DNA of 64,000 bases from Limimaricola sp964022235 (GTDB taxonomy: Bacteria; Pseudomonadota; Alphaproteobacteria; Rhodobacterales; Rhodobacteraceae), in the NCBI RefSeq assembly GCF_964022235.1, contig NZ_CAXHZL010000002.1, forward strand, positions 1 to 64,000, written 5' to 3'. A program made the position numbers and the translations under genes. A model generated the notes under the pieces. The model was not told the DNA's origin. It made no database searches and saw only the letters and a list, made by a program, of their open reading frames with translations. Positions 60,486 to 64,000 of this stretch are shown piece by piece (position 1 is the stretch's first letter; each line of letters begins with the position of its first letter).

Positions 60486-61286
60486 TCACTCCACGTAGCT
60501 GCGCAGCGACGCCCAGATCTCATCGACGATGTCGAGATATTCGGGGTCGCGGCGGATGCTGCCCAGCCCTTGGGCTCGCGAGATCGAGGGCCGGATGATT
60601 TCGTGGACACGGCTCGGACGCGGAAGCAGGATCGCGATCTGGTCCGAGACATAGACCGCTTCTTCGATAGAATGGGTGACGAAGATGAAGGTCTTGTTCT
60701 CGTTCTGCACCAGCGCGATCAAGTCCTCCTGGAACTTGCGTCGGGTCTGTTCGTCGACCGCCGAGAAGGGCTCATCCAAAAGCAGCACTTGCGCGTCGAC
60801 CGACAACGCCCGCGCCAGCCCGACCCTTTGCCGCATGCCGCCAGACAACTCGTGCGGATAGCTCTTCTCGAATCCCGCAAGGCCGACCTCGCGGATATAC
60901 TTCTCGGCCTTGGCCTCGCGCTCCGAGCGGGCGACGCCGCGCAGTTCGAGCCCGAAGGCCACGTTGCGGATCACGCTGGCCCAAGGCAGCAGTGCAAAAT
61001 CCTGAAACACGAAGGCTCGGTCTGGCCCGGGCCCGACTACCGACTTGCCGCCGACTTCGATCGTGCCCGAGCTGGCCGGAAGAAGCCCCGCGATGATCTT
61101 CAACAGCGTCGTCTTCCCACAGCCCGAGGGCCCGAGGAGGGATGTCAGCTGCCCGCGCGGGAACTCGAGGGAGAGATCGCGCAGCGCCTCGACCTGGCCG
61201 TAGGACTTGGAGACGTTGCGGACGGAGACGGCACTGTCGGTGACCGGCATGGCGGCGGTTTCGATCTTCAAATCAATCTGAGACAT
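60486..61286 (-). CDS. ABC ATPase, SsuB/TauB type
   Basis: 266 residues with Walker A GPSGCGKTT, FVFQDFALLPWASVIRNV, signature ELSGGMRQRVGLARAL and Walker B VLLLDEPFSAVDEQ. It powers import via the two SsuC-like permeases flanking it. ATG 61286 (MSQIDLKIE) overlaps the preceding permease by 14 bp. Confidence 0.92.
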   Translation of the reverse strand: MSQIDLKIETAAMPVTDSAVSVRNVSKSYGQVEALRDLSLEFPRGQLTSLLGPSGCGKTTLLKIIAGLLPASSGTIEVGGKSVVGPGPDRAFVFQDFALLPWASVIRNVAFGLELRGVARSEREAKAEKYIREVGLAGFEKSYPHELSGGMRQRVGLARALSVDAQVLLLDEPFSAVDEQTRRKFQEDLIALVQNENKTFIFVTHSIEEAVYVSDQIAILLPRPSRVHEIIRPSISRAQGLGSIRRDPEYLDIVDEIWASLRSYVE

Positions 61287-62046
61287 AACCACGATCATTC
61301 CCTTCAAAGAGGTAGCTTTCGAGCTTTTCCAGTAGGTTGAGAAACAGTACCGCCAGAAGGATGATCGAGAAGATCGCGGCGTACATGCTTTCGTAATCCG
61401 CAATTGACCGGCTGTAGGTAATGATGTCGCCGACGCCGGTCGGCGTGATCTTCAGCTCTGACAGGATCGCCCCGATGAAGCCCGCCGACACGCCCAGTCG
61501 CAGGCCGGAGAAGATAATCGGAGATGCCGCCGGAATGATGACCTTGAGCAGGATATCACGGTCTTTCGCGAGAAAAGAGGTGGCCATCTGCGTGAGTGAG
61601 GCTGGCGTGTTGCGCACCGCGCCGCTGGTGTTGAGCACGATCACGGGCATTGCCATGATGCATACGACGAAGACCTTAGAGGTCAGCCCGATGCCATAGA
61701 TCATCACCAGGATCGGGATCAGCGCCGCCAGTGGCGCGGCCTGCATCACGACAAAGATCGGTGAGAATAGCCACTCCGACTTGAGATTTAGGCCGATCCA
61801 CAGCCCCATGCCGATGCCCACGATCGCCGAGATGACGATGCCGATCAAAAGTGGTTTCAACGTTTCGGCATATGCCACGAAAATCGTGCCGTCGAACGTC
61901 ATGCGCACCAGCGCGGCCATGGATTCCAAGAAAGTCGGAAAGGCATAGCTTACCGGGATCCGCCCAGCGATCTCCCAGGTGCCGAAGACTAGTACGGCGG
62001 ACAGCAGTTTCAGCAATAGCGAACGATGGCTTTGGTATCGGTCCAT
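61273..62046 (-). CDS. ABC permease, SsuC/TauC type, first copy
   Basis: The 257-residue membrane protein has six predicted helices. The coupling motif is QMATSFLAKDRDILLKVIIP with SPIIFSGLRLGVSAGFIGAI. It follows the binding-protein gene, from which it is separated by a hairpin, and overlaps the ATPase start. It probably pairs with the second permease downstream. Confidence 0.9.
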   Translation of the reverse strand: MDRYQSHRSLLLKLLSAVLVFGTWEIAGRIPVSYAFPTFLESMAALVRMTFDGTIFVAYAETLKPLLIGIVISAIVGIGMGLWIGLNLKSEWLFSPIFVVMQAAPLAALIPILVMIYGIGLTSKVFVVCIMAMPVIVLNTSGAVRNTPASLTQMATSFLAKDRDILLKVIIPAASPIIFSGLRLGVSAGFIGAILSELKITPTGVGDIITYSRSIADYESMYAAIFSIILLAVLFLNLLEKLESYLFEGNDRGYVSD

Positions 62047-62076
62047 GCGGCGATCCTCACAAGGATGTCTCGAAGG

Positions 62077-62104
62077 CCGTCCAGCCGCGTCCGCGGCCGG
62101 ACGG
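62077..62104 (-). other. Hairpin between binding-protein and permease genes
   Basis: Arms CCGTCCAGCCGCG (62077-62089) and CGCGGCCGGACGG (62092-62104) pair with one mismatch; the innermost pairs must open because only two bases separate them. No T-run. Same position as hairpins in the two other ABC operons. Confidence 0.5.
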
Positions 62105-62121
62105 GGCGATCAATCGCAGGG

Positions 62122-63084
62122 CTATTCGACAGCCTTGTCGAGCGGTGCGAAGTACCAATAATCCTCGAGTTTCATGGTAGCCGGATCGCCCTCGATCTGT
62201 CCCGCGGCGGCGTACCATTCCAGATCGGCCTGCGCGGCGACCCGGCCGCCGCCCTTGGGATCGTAAAGCCCACCCTCGACCGCTTCGGTGTAGAACTTGT
62301 CCAGCCCCGCCAGCACTTCGGCCGGCAGCTCGCCGATCGGACCGTCCGGATCGGTCTCGCGGCTGATGATCGTCGGATCCTCGGCCATGTCGCGCCAGAC
62401 GCTGGCCAATGCGGAAACGAAGATATCGACCGCCTCTTCGTTGTTCTGCATCCACTCCAGGTTGGCGAACAGCGCCTCGTCGCTGGCGTTGACCTCGAAC
62501 ATCGGCAACGCGGTGAACTTGTCGCCCGCCTCTTCAATGATCTTGTTCTTGTTGGCCAGGTCGAGGATCGTCGCCTGCGCCTGCCCTGCCAGCATGGCGA
62601 CGACCCGGTTCGAGGAGCCCGGGACATAAGAGCGCTTGCCAAGGGTTATGCCTTCGCGATCCTCGATGACATTGGCGATCGAGTCCGTGCCACCACCGCG
62701 CGAATGCAGCAGGATCGGCTGGCCATCCAGATCGGCGAGGGTCTGATACTCCTTTGTCGCGACAGGAAAGAAGACCAGCTTGGAAAGCTGGAAGATGATC
62801 CGCAACGGCGCCCGCGAGCGCTGCATTGCCGAGTAAGGCGTGCCGAACCCGACATCCATCTGCCCCGACAGCACGGCTTGGATTGCAAGCTCCTCGTCGG
62901 AGAAGGCGGTCCACTCGTAGTCGAGCCCGTTCGCGCGTGCACGGTCCAGTGCGACGAAGAAGGCCGCCATTTCGTCCGACGGGGTCTCCGCCAACGCAAT
63001 ACGGATCGTTTCGGCCTGCGCGGCCGAGGCTGCGAGTGCTCCTGCGAAAACGGCGCCTACCAGTTTCCTGGTGATCTTAGTCAT
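62122..63084 (-). CDS. ABC solute-binding protein, SsuA/NMT1 type
   Basis: The 320-residue protein has a signal peptide (about 1-24, ending AAQA). The domain reads ETIRIALAETPSDEMAAFFV and LSGQMDVGFGTPYSAMQRSR, like sulfonate, nitrate or thiamine-precursor binding proteins. The ligand is unknown; the downstream ligase suggests an organic acid or an ester/amide that yields one. ATG 63084 is supported by the intact leader. It begins the importer, 92 bp after the GntR gene. Confidence 0.88.
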   Translation of the reverse strand: MTKITRKLVGAVFAGALAASAAQAETIRIALAETPSDEMAAFFVALDRARANGLDYEWTAFSDEELAIQAVLSGQMDVGFGTPYSAMQRSRAPLRIIFQLSKLVFFPVATKEYQTLADLDGQPILLHSRGGGTDSIANVIEDREGITLGKRSYVPGSSNRVVAMLAGQAQATILDLANKNKIIEEAGDKFTALPMFEVNASDEALFANLEWMQNNEEAVDIFVSALASVWRDMAEDPTIISRETDPDGPIGELPAEVLAGLDKFYTEAVEGGLYDPKGGGRVAAQADLEWYAAAGQIEGDPATMKLEDYWYFAPLDKAVE

Positions 63085-63176
63085 TGAAGTCCCTCCCTGA
63101 AAAAAACAGTTCCGCAATCCGCTGATCCGACGCCTTGGGGCGTTCTCATTCTGCCGACCCTCTCCGACCTGCCCTC

Positions 63177-63896
63177 TCAGCCCACCTCGAAGAGCCTTGC
63201 CGAGACAGAACGCAAATGCGTGCGCATCGCCTCGTAGGCAGCCTGGGGGTCATGATCCCGGATCGCAGCGACCAGTACCTCGTGCTCGGCAAAGCTGACG
63301 TGCTCGCGCGACGGCCGCGCCGTCCGGCGGGTCACGTTGCCCACAGCCACGGCACGTCGCACCTGGTTGAGCTGATCGAAAAGATACAACAGCAGCGGAT
63401 TGTCGGCGGCCTCCGCCACGGCGCGGTGCAGAAGGTCGTCCTGCTTCTCATATGCGCGCCAGGTTTCGGCGGAATAAGCCGCCTGCTGGGCCATTTCCAT
63501 CTGAGCAATATCGTCAGCCGAAGCATTGATCGCTGCTTCCCGCGCTATTGCGGGTTCGATCGCCACCCGCGCCCGCATCATCCGGAAAGGGGTTAGCTTG
63601 CGCCCGAGATCGACCAGCGCGTCGGGAGGCTCAACCTCGGTATCCTGCGATACGAAGGTACCACGCCCCACATGGCGCCAGATCACCCCCTCGCGCTCGA
63701 GTACGTCGAGCGCCTTGCGCAGCGTCGAGCGCGACAATCCGAGATCATCCGTCAGCTTGCGTTCTGGCGGCAGCTTGGCACCGGGGCCGTATCCGCCTCG
63801 CGCCACATACTCGCGCAACTGAACAGTAGGATCGCTGGGCTGGTCACTATTCGCCACGGCAATGTCACTCCGAATTGGTTGACCAATATCTACCAT
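63177..63896 (-). CDS. GntR-family regulator, FadR/FCD subfamily
   Basis: 239 residues from ATG 63896. The winged HTH is at about 25-85 (LTDDLGLSRSTLRKALDVLE, then HVGRGTFVS). The FCD ligand domain from about 100 carries LLHRAVAEAADNPLLL and a FAEHEVLVAAIRDHD end. It is the first gene of the minus-strand block and likely represses it until the ligand is present. An ATTGGT/ACCAAT operator lies inside the first ten codons, so a later start is possible. Confidence 0.92.
   Translation of the reverse strand: MVDIGQPIRSDIAVANSDQPSDPTVQLREYVARGGYGPGAKLPPERKLTDDLGLSRSTLRKALDVLEREGVIWRHVGRGTFVSQDTEVEPPDALVDLGRKLTPFRMMRARVAIEPAIAREAAINASADDIAQMEMAQQAAYSAETWRAYEKQDDLLHRAVAEAADNPLLLYLFDQLNQVRRAVAVGNVTRRTARPSREHVSFAEHEVLVAAIRDHDPQAAYEAMRTHLRSVSARLFEVG
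63874..63887. promoter_or_regulatory. Candidate GntR/FadR-type operator
   Basis: ATTGGT (63874-63879), TG, ACCAAT (63882-63887): a perfect repeat matching the GT-Nx-AC pattern of FadR-type operators. A half-copy (ATTGGTTAAT) lies near 63944. It overlaps codons 4-8 of the GntR gene as annotated, suggesting autoregulation or a later true start. Confidence 0.5.
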
Positions 63897-64000
63897 TGAT
63901 CCCGATTCTGGTCAAGTTTTATCGCAATCAATGTGCAATTGGTTAATTTATAGGCCTCTCATCGTGATTGATTTCTATTGATCGCGGTCATTGCGCCAGC

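Noticed and set aside
63978..63991. TTGATCGCGGTCAT near the right edge as an FNR box
   Set aside because: Two mismatches in the right half and no relation to the stress island; too weak to call.
1..64000. CRISPR arrays, tRNA or rRNA genes, replication origin genes
   Set aside because: No regularly spaced direct repeats, cloverleaf-like sequences, rRNA-like stretches or Rep/Par proteins were seen on either strand.

Overview
The window looks like accessory DNA (megaplasmid, chromid or genomic island) of a GC-rich alphaproteobacterium, most likely a member of the Rhodobacterales. The reasons are the protein sequences, an FnrL-type regulator, a TRAP transporter, many ABC importers, abundant 4-nt start/stop overlaps and transposase remnants. 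I saw no rRNA, tRNA, replication genes or CRISPR array. The assignment is inference, because no housekeeping marker is present.

Layout. 1-1.2 kb: poorly recognisable overlapping ORFs. 1.3-7.3 kb: a LysR regulator, a RidA-like protein, an amidase and a three-gene TRAP transporter, closed by a clear hairpin terminator. 7.3-7.9 kb: decayed insertion-sequence pieces. 7.9-13.2 kb: a pxpA / biotin carrier / biotin carboxylase / pxpB / pxpC operon (5-oxoproline or a related cyclic amide) with a divergent LysR gene. 13.2-24.5 kb: a 12-gene minus-strand operon holding a spermidine/putrescine-type ABC importer with two ATPases and two solute-binding proteins. It also holds two SDR dehydrogenases, a deacetylase, a COG0523 GTPase, a small Cys-rich protein and a broken asparaginase. 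A regulator with two winged-helix segments (24.9-25.9 kb) diverges from it.

26.6-48 kb is a stress and low-oxygen island. It holds a predicted membrane protein, a MacB/FtsX-type exporter, an Mla/MCE lipid transporter, a UspA fragment, a DUF2267 protein, PEP synthase, a DksA-like protein, a second FtsH, a phosphoribosyltransferase, a PfkB kinase, Hsp20, an Fnr-type regulator and a D-lactate-dehydrogenase-like enzyme. Seven sites resembling the FNR box TTGAT-N4-ATCAA lie in its promoter regions, six of them 54-73 nt before a start codon. The island encodes its own candidate regulator at 46081-46806. An eighth, perfectly palindromic site lies in front of the 12-gene operon.

48.2-48.7 kb: an internally deleted IS5-family element. 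48.7-55.6 kb: a polar amino-acid ABC importer, a PLP enzyme of the ACC deaminase / cysteate sulfo-lyase family whose Schiff-base lysine position is Glu, a fused tandem Asp/Glu racemase with one degenerate half, and a LysR regulator. 56-63.9 kb: a GntR regulator, a nitrate/sulfonate/taurine-type ABC importer with two permeases, an oxalate-CoA-ligase-like enzyme, a ketopantoate-reductase-like protein and an FAH-family hydrolase.

Most of the window is small-molecule uptake linked to catabolism, each block with its own regulator, plus one stress island. All protein assignments come from reading motifs by eye. Substrates are inferred from family membership and are uncertain.
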